Source of the DNA: Thermoplasmata archaeon
Lineage (GTDB): Archaea; Thermoplasmatota; Thermoplasmata; UBA184
Direction: 5' to 3'
Assembly: GCA_030043505.1 (NCBI GenBank)
Contig: JASHXN010000051.1
Location: 1-8,209, forward strand
Length of the DNA stretch: 8,209 nucleotides
Positions within the stretch are counted from its first letter, which is position 1. Every line of letters starts with the position of its first letter. Shown in pieces: positions 1 to 5,384 of the stretch. The position numbers and the translations under genes were made by a program. The notes beneath the pieces are model-generated. The model searched no databases and was not told the origin of the DNA. It worked only from the letters and a program-made list of their open reading frames with translations.

Positions 1-365
1 CGGGAGCGGTACAAGCCGAACAGATTCTGGGTCTCGACCGTCCCGGCGAAATCGACCGCGATCCCGCCCTGGCCCGGGGGGAGCTCGATCCGGAGCCGGT
101 GCTCCGTCGTGTCGAGCGTGAAGGGAACGGCGGACCCGCCCGCCCGTACCGCGGTCACGCGCGGGCCGTCGCAGTCGAGCAGCACGTGCGACGCGCCAGC
201 GGGGCGGTCGAACTCGACGGCCCCGGTCCAGCGGAGGCCCTCGAAATCAACGTTCAGGCGAAGGCGGTACTCGGCGATCTCCGGCGCACCGTCCGCGCCC
301 GCTGCCTGGTCGCCCACGGTCGGTCGTCCCGCCCCCGGTGCCCCGCCCGAGGGCGGCGGCGACAT
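1..365 (-). CDS. M1-family zinc aminopeptidase, N-terminal fragment (runs off left edge)
   Basis: Reading the minus strand from ATG at 365 gives 121 codons with no stop before the window edge. After a Pro/Gly/Ala-rich leader (residues 1-30) comes the start of an M1 peptidase N-terminal beta domain: EYRLRLNVDFEGLRWTG (32-48), a hydrophobic strand with LLDCDG (62-67), and the hallmark NLFGLYRS at 114-121. In the family, GLYRS is followed by the substrate-binding and HEXXH zinc domains, which lie outside the window. Family knowledge: these enzymes remove N-terminal residues from peptides, and in Thermoplasma relatives (factors F2/F3) act downstream of the tricorn protease. The low-complexity leader makes the start uncertain; a GTG at residue 17 (position 317) is an alternative. 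No strong Shine-Dalgarno precedes the ATG. The gene is divergent from the 5S rRNA gene. The family call is good; the exact F2/F3 assignment is inference. Confidence 0.82.
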   Translation of the reverse strand, partial: MSPPPSGGAPGAGRPTVGDQAAGADGAPEIAEYRLRLNVDFEGLRWTGAVEFDRPAGASHVLLDCDGPRVTAVRAGGSAVPFTLDTTEHRLRIELPPGQGGIAVDFAGTVETQNLFGLYRS

Positions 366-420
366 CAAGGTTTACCGGGTGGTGTGCGCCGGCGCTTCGG
401 CACCGTGCGCGCCGCGCAGG

Positions 421-428
421 ATTAAATA
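421..428 (+). promoter_or_regulatory. TATA box (box A) of the 5S rRNA gene, possibly shared with the divergent aminopeptidase gene
   Basis: The octamer ATTAAATA is the only AT-rich patch in a very GC-rich 84-base gap. Its centre lies about 26 bp upstream of the first base of the predicted 5S RNA, the classic archaeal TATA-to-start distance. Read on the other strand it is TATTTAAT, about 56 bases upstream of the aminopeptidase ATG, so it could also serve that gene with a leader of roughly 30 nt. Use in both directions is inference. Confidence 0.72.
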
Positions 429-450
429 GACCGCCCGGCTCGGGACCGCT

Positions 451-573
451 GGCTGACGGCCAAAGCGGTGGGGAAACACCCGGTCCCATTCCGAACCCGG
501 CAGTTAAGCCCACTGGCGTTCCGCGCGGTACTGAAGTGCGCGAGCCTACGGGAACCGCGGAAAGCTGTCAGCC
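451..573 (+). rRNA. 5S ribosomal RNA
   Basis: The conserved 5S core is clear: the GGTCCCATTCCGAAC segment at 482-496 followed by AGTTAAGCC at 502-510, with the GGTACTG element at 527-533. The terminal helix pairs GGCTGAC (451-457) with GTCAGCC (567-573), and the helix IV/V arm closes with CCGCG (521-525) against CGCGG (556-560). The length of about 123 nt is normal for archaea. A TATA box sits 26 bp upstream. No 16S, 23S or tRNA gene is visible nearby, so the gene stands alone, as in Thermoplasma where the rRNA genes are unlinked. No T-rich terminator is visible between the RNA and the next gene. Mature ends are set by the helix and could be off by one or two bases. Confidence 0.95.
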
Positions 574-630
574 TCCGGGACCTCGGGACGCCCCGCTAGG
601 GTAATCGTCCGGCCCGCGTCGGCGGGTCGC

Positions 631-1611
631 ATGCGGCTGGGGGCGCACGTCGGCATCGCCGGCGGGTTGGCCGAAGCGGTCGCGGACGGCGTGCGGATCG
701 GCGCCGAGTGCCTCCAGCTGTTCTCCAAGAGCCCGCAGATGTGGAACGGTCCTCCGGTCTCGCCGGAAGCGGCGGAGCGGTTCCGCGCGGCGGTCCGGGA
801 AGGTCCGGTCCGCGCGACGGCGGTCCACCACGGCTACCTGCTGAATCTCGCCAGCCCGAAGCCCGAGATGCTCGCCCGGTCCCGGGCGGCGTTCCTGGAC
901 GAGATCGCCCGCGCCGACCTCCTCGGCGTGGACGGGCTGATCTTCCACCCCGGTGCGCATCTCGGTACCGGAACGAAGGCCGGGATCGACACCCTCGTGG
1001 CGAGCCTGACCGAAGCCCTGGCCGCGACCCCCCGCTCGCCGACGCGGCTCCTCTTGGAGAACGCCGCGGGCCAAGGCACGACGCTCTGCTCCACCCTGGA
1101 GGAGCTCGCGGAGGTCCTGGCTCGGGTCCCGGGGTCCCGGCGCCTCGGCGTCGCGCTCGATACGTGCCACCTCTTCGCGGCGGGGTTCGACCTGCGAACC
1201 GAGGAGGGCTACGGGGGGCTCGTCGACCGGGTACGCTCCACGTTCGGCGACTCCAACGTTCGCGCGTTCCACCTGAACGACGCCAAGGGGGAGTTCGCCT
1301 CGCATCTCGACCGTCACGAGAACATCGGCAAGGGGTCGATCGGGGCCGAGGGGTTCGGCCGGCTGGTACGGGACGCGCGGTGGGCCGACGTCCCCGGATA
1401 CCTGGAGACGCCGCTGGACGACCACGACTACGATCGGTACGTCGAAGATCTGCGCACGCTGAAGGCGTTGCGCGACGGAGGGACCCCGGCGGCGCCGGCG
1501 CGCAAGGCCGTCCCGCGAACGGCCCCGGCGGAACACCGCCCGGCCGGATCGCGTACCGCGCGCGCGGCGCCGAAGGCCTCCCGTAGGCCGGCGAGGGGCC
1601 GCCCGAACTGA
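631..1611 (+). CDS. nfo: Endonuclease IV (apurinic/apyrimidinic endonuclease, Nfo family)
   Basis: A 326-residue TIM-barrel AP endonuclease that cleaves the DNA backbone 5' to abasic sites in base-excision repair. All nine metal ligands known from the E. coli enzyme have visible counterparts: H66 (HHGYLLNL), H106 (FHPGAH), E143 (LLENAAGQG), D177 and H180 (LDTCH), H214 (AFHLND), D227 and H229 (DRHENIG), and E259 (YLETP). Catalytic function is therefore expected. The core ends near residue 284. The last 42 residues are an Arg/Ala/Pro-rich, probably disordered basic tail not typical of the family. ATG 631 begins directly with the conserved [12 protein letters not shown], so the start is secure; no clear Shine-Dalgarno is seen. 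It begins 57 bases after the 5S gene and its stop overlaps the next start by one base (TGATG), pointing to translational coupling. Confidence 0.95.
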   Translation: MRLGAHVGIAGGLAEAVADGVRIGAECLQLFSKSPQMWNGPPVSPEAAERFRAAVREGPVRATAVHHGYLLNLASPKPEMLARSRAAFLDEIARADLLGVDGLIFHPGAHLGTGTKAGIDTLVASLTEALAATPRSPTRLLLENAAGQGTTLCSTLEELAEVLARVPGSRRLGVALDTCHLFAAGFDLRTEEGYGGLVDRVRSTFGDSNVRAFHLNDAKGEFASHLDRHENIGKGSIGAEGFGRLVRDARWADVPGYLETPLDDHDYDRYVEDLRTLKALRDGGTPAAPARKAVPRTAPAEHRPAGSRTARAAPKASRRPARGRPN

Positions 1612-2546
1612 TGGCCGAGGCGACCGCGAGCGCCCGTCCTCTCGACCTCGAACGGCTGCTGGTCGAAGCGGCCGAACGCTCTCCGTCGACGTGGCTGGGC
1701 GAGGTAGAGGTCGCCGGGGGACGAGCCCCCTCTCCGTTCGCGCAGCGGTTCTCCGACCGCCACGCCCGGCTGCCGCCGACCCCGGAGGCGGTCGCCGCCT
1801 GGGCCCGGGAGAAGGGCCGGGGCGCCGGTCCGGTGTTCCTGCGAGCGCCGGCCCCGTTCCTGCTGGGGGAGGCGTTCCCGGTGCTCGTTCGCGAGGTCGC
1901 TGCCCCGCGGGCGAACGTGAAGCTCCTCGCCGCTCCCCCCGGCGTGGGCGGCGCGGCGGAGCCGGCTCGAAGCGACCTCGCGACGATGCGCGGGGTCCCG
2001 TCGATGACCGTCCTGGCGCCGGCCGATGCCGCGTCCCTCCGGGCGGCCGTCGAAGCGCTGACCGTGCGCGAGGGGACGGCGTACGTCCGCCTCCCCCCGC
2101 CGGAAGCGCCGACCGTGACGTCCGGCGGCTTGACGATCGGTCGCGCCGAAGAGCTCCGGAGCGGCGCGGACCTTACGATCGTGAGCTACGGGAGCGCGCT
2201 CGCGCCTGCGGTGGCCTTGGCCGACGATCTCGCCCGCGTCGGCGTCGGGGTGCGCCTGCTCGATGTCGCCTCCCTCAAACCGATCGACGAAGCGGCGATC
2301 GTTCGGGCCGCCCGCGAGACCGGAGCGCTGCTGGTGATCGAGGCGGCGCCGGCGGCGACCGGGATCGGCACGTACGTCGCGGCGATCGCCTCGGAGAACG
2401 CCCCGGTCCCGGTTCGGAGGATCGGTTGGTCCGATGTCGCCGAGCCCGGCGCCTCCTCCGGAACCCCCGACGGGCCGGAGCTCTCCCCCGAGCGCCTGCG
2501 CGACGAGGCGTGGGAGCTGCTGCGATGGCGGGGGAAGGTTCAGTAA
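1611..2546 (+). CDS. Divergent transketolase C-terminal-half homologue (catalytic motifs not recognisable)
   Basis: This 311-residue protein matches the C-terminal subunit of split archaeal transketolases (TPP-enzyme PYR domain plus transketolase C domain). PYR-like landmarks are the [15 protein letters not shown] stretch (126-140) and TAYVRLP (156-162). The C domain shows [13 protein letters not shown] (188-200), the SLKPID element (221-226), LLVIEA (240-245) and IGWSDV (271-276). Key family motifs are missing. The GIAEQ segment, whose Glu activates TPP, would follow RFSD (46-49) but reads RHARLPPT. The GEDGATH segment is replaced by [10 protein letters not shown]. No N-terminal (TPP/magnesium-binding) half is adjacent; endonuclease IV lies directly upstream. 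In known systems the two halves assemble to move two-carbon units in the non-oxidative pentose phosphate pathway. Here an active enzyme is doubtful; a regulatory or structural subunit is possible. Start ATG 1611 overlaps the upstream stop. Confidence 0.78.
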   Translation: MAEATASARPLDLERLLVEAAERSPSTWLGEVEVAGGRAPSPFAQRFSDRHARLPPTPEAVAAWAREKGRGAGPVFLRAPAPFLLGEAFPVLVREVAAPRANVKLLAAPPGVGGAAEPARSDLATMRGVPSMTVLAPADAASLRAAVEALTVREGTAYVRLPPPEAPTVTSGGLTIGRAEELRSGADLTIVSYGSALAPAVALADDLARVGVGVRLLDVASLKPIDEAAIVRAARETGALLVIEAAPAATGIGTYVAAIASENAPVPVRRIGWSDVAEPGASSGTPDGPELSPERLRDEAWELLRWRGKVQ

Positions 2547-2572
2547 CCCCCGGCGGTAGGGGCACGGAGGTC

Positions 2573-2577
2573 GGAGG
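2573..2577 (+). promoter_or_regulatory. Shine-Dalgarno site for the transaldolase gene
   Basis: GGAGG lies four bases before ATG 2582, in the only sizeable gap (35 bases) inside the operon. It fixes the transaldolase start and shows independent ribosome entry where coupling by overlap is absent. A second GGAGG lies slightly further upstream at 2566-2570. Confidence 0.65.
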
Positions 2578-2581
2578 AGCG

Positions 2582-3229
2582 ATGGAGCTGTTCCTGGACA
2601 CCGCGAGCGTCACCGAGATCAAGACGATGTGGGAGATCGGCATTCTCGACGGGGTCACGACGAACCCGACCCTCGTCGCCAAGGAAGGCCGGACGTTCGA
2701 CGCCGTCCTCCACGACATCTGCGCCCTCGGCGTTCCGTCGGTCTCGGCGGAGGTCACGGCGACCGACACGGACGGGATGCTCCGGGAAGGTCGCCGCCTG
2801 CGCGCGCTCCACCCGTCGATCTACGTGAAGATCCCGATGATCCCGGCCGGACTCCAGGCGACGAAGATCCTGGCGAAGGAGGGGACGCGCGTCAACATGA
2901 CCCTCGTCTTCAGCGCCCCGCAGGCCCTGCTCGCCGCGAAGGTCGGCGCGACGTACGTGAGCCCGTTCATCGGACGCCTCGACGACCTCGGGCAGGACGG
3001 CATGCAGCTGGTCCGCGACATCGTGACAATCTACCGGAACTACCGCGTGCCGACGAAAGTGCTCGTCGCCAGCGTCCGACACCCGGTGCACGTCGTCGAC
3101 GCGGCGAAGGTCGGCGCCGACATCGCGACGATGCCGTACGCGATCATGGAGAAGCTCGTCCAGCACCCGTTGACCGACCTCGGGCTCGCGCGCTTCCTCA
3201 AGGACTGGGAGAAGGTCCCGAAGGGATGA
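2582..3229 (+). CDS. tal: Transaldolase (small TalC/FSA-type subfamily)
   Basis: A 215-residue class I aldolase-fold enzyme, the usual length for the short transaldolase/fructose-6-phosphate aldolase group. It starts MELFLDTA (D6 catalytic), followed by TTNPT (26-30), the Schiff-base lysine K83 in YVKIP, the SPFIGR motif (127-132) and SVRHP (164-168) with its phosphate-binding Arg. Two positions separate the activities in family studies. True transaldolases carry Glu and Phe where fructose-6-phosphate aldolases carry Gln and Tyr. Here they are E57 (SAEVTA) and F129 (SPFIG), so transaldolase is favoured, transferring dihydroxyacetone units between sedoheptulose-7-phosphate and glyceraldehyde-3-phosphate. 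It follows a transketolase half, a pairing that fits the pentose phosphate pathway. A GGAGG site supports the start, and its stop overlaps the next start (ATGA). Confidence 0.93.
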   Translation: MELFLDTASVTEIKTMWEIGILDGVTTNPTLVAKEGRTFDAVLHDICALGVPSVSAEVTATDTDGMLREGRRLRALHPSIYVKIPMIPAGLQATKILAKEGTRVNMTLVFSAPQALLAAKVGATYVSPFIGRLDDLGQDGMQLVRDIVTIYRNYRVPTKVLVASVRHPVHVVDAAKVGADIATMPYAIMEKLVQHPLTDLGLARFLKDWEKVPKG

Positions 3230-3525
3230 CCGGCTCCTCCCCGGACCCCCCCGCCCTCCTCGAGCGGTACCTCAAACTGACGCACGAGGCGCTCGAGCTC
3301 GTGCGGCCGGGCGTCCCCGAACGGTCGTTCCTCCGCGGCGGCTCCGACGACGTGCTGCGGATGGCGCGGGCCTACCTCGCGGACGCCGAACATTTCGCGC
3401 GCGCGGGCGACCGCGAGCGGGCGCTCGCCGCCGTGAGCTACGCCCACGGGTGGCTCGACGCGGGGGTCCGGCTCGGCCTCCTGGACGGACAGAACGATGG
3501 CGCGAGGTTCACCCTCTTCCGCTAG
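3226..3525 (+). CDS. DUF357 family archaeal protein
   Basis: A 99-residue, mostly helical soluble protein with the archaeal DUF357 pattern: [11 protein letters not shown] near the N-terminus, a central [12 protein letters not shown] helix (46-57), and the signature [13 protein letters not shown] at 67-79, followed by RLGLLD. The last part ends in FTLFR. The function of DUF357 is unknown to me; a helical-hairpin protein is expected from the sequence. ATG 3226 overlaps the transaldolase stop by four bases (ATGA), and the 3' end overlaps the translin-family gene by 29 bases, so expression is tightly coupled. The overlap with a nucleic-acid-binding neighbour hints at a partnership, but this is inference. 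Confidence 0.87.
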   Translation: MTGSSPDPPALLERYLKLTHEALELVRPGVPERSFLRGGSDDVLRMARAYLADAEHFARAGDRERALAAVSYAHGWLDAGVRLGLLDGQNDGARFTLFR

Positions 3526-4141
3526 CCCCGGGGCGGAACCTCCCGCGCTCGGGGAGACCGTCCTCGGCTCGATCGAGGTCCACCTCCGCCAACGCGAGCT
3601 GCGCCGGGAGGAACTGTACCAGCAGGCGCGCCGGCTCCGGCGCCTCGCCCAGGCGACGATGACCCGCGTGCACGTCGGCGCGGCGGAGGCGACGGAGCTC
3701 GCGAGCGTGCGCTCCGGGCTCGGCGAGCTCTCCGAGCGCCTGCGCCGGGAAGGGCGCGCCGACGAGCCGCTCGCGCACGACGCGCTCCAGGAGGCGGTCG
3801 AGGCGTGCCTCCTCGGCGCGATCGTCCACCGTCAACCTCTCCCGGGTCCTTCCGAGCTGGACGTCGAGCCGGAGCCGTACCTGCTCGGGCTCGGCGACGT
3901 GGTGGGCGAGGTACGCCGCCTCGTGCTCGAACGCCTGGCGAAGGACGACCTCGAGGAGGCGGAGCGGTACCTGCGGTTGATGGAGGAACTGACGCAGTCG
4001 CTCCTGCGGTTCGACACGAGCCGGGCGATCGTCCAGCTGAAGCCGAAGCAGGACCAGGCGCGCACGCTCGTCGAGCGGACGCGCGGCGAGGTCGTGATGG
4101 CCCGCTACCTCGCCCGGGTCCGGCCTCCGGCGGGGACGTGA
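3497..4141 (+). CDS. Archaeal translin-family protein
   Basis: A 214-residue all-helical protein with translin/TRAX family landmarks: a charged N-terminal helix with HLRQRELRREELYQ (29-42), HDALQEAVEACLL (94-106), the YLLGLGDVVGEVRR core (128-141), DDLEEAERYLRLMEEL (150-165) and the C-terminal KPKQDQARTLVERTRGE (182-198). Eukaryotic translin and TRAX bind single-stranded nucleic acid, and TRAX (C3PO) and an Archaeoglobus relative act as RNases. E99 and E102 match the two TRAX catalytic glutamates in spacing. At the third acidic position I align a leucine rather than aspartate, so nuclease activity is uncertain. The start ATG 3497 lies inside the upstream gene; no alternative start occurs between the overlap and the conserved region. 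Its stop overlaps the next start (GTGA). Confidence 0.87.
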   Translation: MARGSPSSASPGAEPPALGETVLGSIEVHLRQRELRREELYQQARRLRRLAQATMTRVHVGAAEATELASVRSGLGELSERLRREGRADEPLAHDALQEAVEACLLGAIVHRQPLPGPSELDVEPEPYLLGLGDVVGEVRRLVLERLAKDDLEEAERYLRLMEELTQSLLRFDTSRAIVQLKPKQDQARTLVERTRGEVVMARYLARVRPPAGT

Positions 4142-4932
4142 GCGTGGCCGTCCCGCGCACGACCGTCGGGGTGATCGGCGGCTCGGGCGTCGCCGGGGTC
4201 CTCTCCGGCACGACGACGCTGCACCGGGTGGCGACACCGTGGGGCGCACCGTCCGGCCCGATCGAAGAGGGGACGGTCGGCGGGGTCCGGGTCCTCTTTC
4301 TGGCCCGCCACGGGCCCGGGCACACGATCCCCCCGCACCGGGTCAACTACCGGGCGAACGTCGACGCCCTGCGCTCGCTGGGGGCGCAGGCGATCGTCAC
4401 CGTCAGCGCGGTCGGCTCGCTCCGCGAGGAGTTGGCCCCCGGTGCGTTCGTCCTCCCGTCCCAGTTCGTCGACTTCACCAAGCAGCGGCCGACGACGTTC
4501 TTTGACGGGGGGAAGGTCTACCACGTTTCGCTCGCCGACCCGTTCTGCCCGGACCTCACGGCCGCCGCGACGGCGGCCGGTCGTTCGGTCGGCGTGCCGT
4601 TCGTGGGCGGCAAGACGTACGTCTGCGTCGAGGGGCCGCGGTTCAGCACCCGCGCCGAGTCGACGTTCTTCCGCGGGTTCGCCGACATCATCGGGATGAC
4701 GCTCGTCCCGGAGGTGACGCTCGCGCGGGAGCGGGCGCTCTGCTACGCCTGCCTGGCGATGGTCACCGATTTCGACGTCTGGGCCGAGCGTCCGGTCGAC
4801 GCCGCCGAGATCGCCGCGACGATGCGGCAGAACTCCGAGAAGATGGGCCGGGTGCTCGCGACCCTGTTGCCCGCGCTCGGGCGGGTCCCCACGTGCACGT
4901 GCGCGCAGGCGCTGGACCAGGCCGGGATCTAG
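4138..4932 (+). CDS. mtnP: S-methyl-5'-thioadenosine phosphorylase
   Basis: A 264-residue trimeric-type purine phosphorylase that splits methylthioadenosine with phosphate into adenine and 5-methylthioribose-1-phosphate, recycling the by-product of polyamine synthesis and other SAM reactions. Visible motifs are the phosphate loop GGSG (14-17), ARHGPGH (56-62), HRVNYRAN (67-74), SAVGSL (90-95), EGPRFSTRAE (165-174), GMTLVPE (186-192) and TDFDVW (210-215). Asp211 and Asp213 match residues that favour 6-aminopurines, arguing against an inosine/guanosine phosphorylase. The C-terminus has a CxC pair (C253, C255) like those in thermostable archaeal homologues, where it helps disulfide formation. 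The GTG at 4138 overlaps the translin stop (GTGA); a second GTG at 4144 would give 262 residues. Last gene of the operon, converging on rpoK five bases downstream. Confidence 0.92.
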   Translation: MSVAVPRTTVGVIGGSGVAGVLSGTTTLHRVATPWGAPSGPIEEGTVGGVRVLFLARHGPGHTIPPHRVNYRANVDALRSLGAQAIVTVSAVGSLREELAPGAFVLPSQFVDFTKQRPTTFFDGGKVYHVSLADPFCPDLTAAATAAGRSVGVPFVGGKTYVCVEGPRFSTRAESTFFRGFADIIGMTLVPEVTLARERALCYACLAMVTDFDVWAERPVDAAEIAATMRQNSEKMGRVLATLLPALGRVPTCTCAQALDQAGI

Positions 4933-4937
4933 GGCGT

Positions 4938-5153
4938 CTAATCGTTCGCCCGGCGGCGGACCGTGATCGGGATCCGGCCGGCGGCGAACTCCCGTTCGGC
5001 GATCTCGACCGGGTCGACGAGCGTCGGGGGGACGTCGATCAGGAGCGGCGCGCCGAGCGACACCTGAAGGGCCCGGGCCCCGAGGATCCGGGCGCGTTCG
5101 AAGCGGGTGTACTCGCCGACGGTCCGGGACGGCGCAGACGAACGGTCGCTCAC
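4938..5153 (-). CDS. rpoK: DNA-directed RNA polymerase subunit K (RpoK, Rpb6 homologue)
   Basis: The small essential subunit that stabilises assembly of the archaeal RNA polymerase, homologous to eukaryotic Rpb6 and bacterial omega. The diagnostic block is complete: [16 protein letters not shown], then [21 protein letters not shown] and the C-terminal IPITVRRR. With the GTG at 5153 the product is 71 residues, starting [18 protein letters not shown]. An upstream in-frame GTG at 5207 would add 18 residues ([18 protein letters not shown]) that match nothing I know in the family. Neither start has a good Shine-Dalgarno. I chose 5153 because a TATA-like patch near 5219-5226 would place transcription start near 5195, downstream of 5207; the codon pattern of the extension is coding-like, so the longer form is not excluded. 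The gene is not next to other polymerase or ribosomal genes and converges on mtnP. Confidence 0.9.
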   Translation of the reverse strand: MSDRSSAPSRTVGEYTRFERARILGARALQVSLGAPLLIDVPPTLVDPVEIAEREFAAGRIPITVRRRAND

Positions 5154-5218
5154 GCTGATCGTCCCGGTCGCCGCGAAGCTCGCAGCGGCCACCAAGGGGT
5201 CGCCCACCCGGGGCTTGC

Positions 5219-5226
5219 TATTTGAG
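5219..5226 (-). promoter_or_regulatory. Candidate TATA box for rpoK
   Basis: On the minus strand the patch reads AAAACTCAAATAGC, an A-rich BRE-like stretch followed by a weak TATA match in otherwise GC-rich sequence. It would start transcription near 5195, compatible with the GTG at 5153 but not with the one at 5207. The match to the box A consensus is partial. Confidence 0.35.
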
Positions 5227-5251
5227 TTTTGGGGCCCGGAGGAACCGATTT

Positions 5252-5277
5252 CGCCGGCGCGGCCGCCTCGGCCGGCG
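5252..5277. repeat. GC-rich inverted repeat between divergent promoters
   Basis: CGCCGGC (5252-5258) is repeated in inverted orientation as GCCGGCG (5271-5277) around a 12-base spacer that itself contains the palindrome GCGGCCGC. It lies between the two promoter elements, so an operator for a dimeric regulator is conceivable. Short GC palindromes are frequent by chance at this base composition. Confidence 0.3.
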
Positions 5278-5348
5278 GAAGCCTGTCTTCCCCGCGCCGT
5301 GCGACGCCGAAGCGCGCGGTCCCACGGAGCGGCCCCCGTTCAAGGCAA

Positions 5349-5356
5349 CTTATATC
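5349..5356 (+). promoter_or_regulatory. TATA box of the surface-protein gene
   Basis: CTTATATC lies in a GC-rich region, centred about 32 bases before ATG 5385. Transcription would start near 5379, giving a nearly leaderless mRNA. This decides between the ATG at 5385 and in-frame codons further upstream. Confidence 0.7.
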
Positions 5357-5384
5357 ACGCGACCCCGAGCGTCTATCCTCCGGC

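Larger units (their letters stand above)
5154..5384. other. Divergent intergenic region between rpoK and the surface-protein gene
   Basis: This 231-base spacer separates two genes transcribed away from each other. It holds an AT-rich patch on the rpoK side (5218-5230), a GC-rich inverted repeat in the middle and a clear TATA box on the surface-protein side. The part from 5154 to 5207 may be coding if rpoK starts at the upstream GTG. Open frames crossing the region have no recognisable protein similarity. Confidence 0.55.

Noticed and set aside
575..630. Possible promoter or RNA gene between 5S rRNA and endonuclease IV
   Set aside because: Only a weak AGGGTAAT patch is present; no convincing TATA box, Shine-Dalgarno, tRNA shape or T-rich terminator is visible.
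568..1536. Long minus-strand open frame (322 codons) opposite endonuclease IV
   Set aside because: It is Arg/Gly/Pro-rich, has no recognisable motif and lies fully opposite a gene with all its catalytic residues. Long antisense frames are expected at this GC content.
1691..2581. Upstream extension of the transaldolase frame
   Set aside because: The extension is an Arg/Gly-rich shadow of the transketolase-like gene; the conserved MELFLDTA start and GGAGG site define the true start.
3805..4137. Upstream extension of the MTA phosphorylase frame
   Set aside because: It is a shifted-frame shadow of the translin gene; phosphorylase similarity begins just after GTG 4138.
5229..5384. Upstream extension of the surface-protein frame (52 codons)
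   Set aside because: A good TATA box at 5349-5356 places transcription start near 5379, and the ATG at 5385 begins a clean signal peptide. The extension has no signal or similarity.
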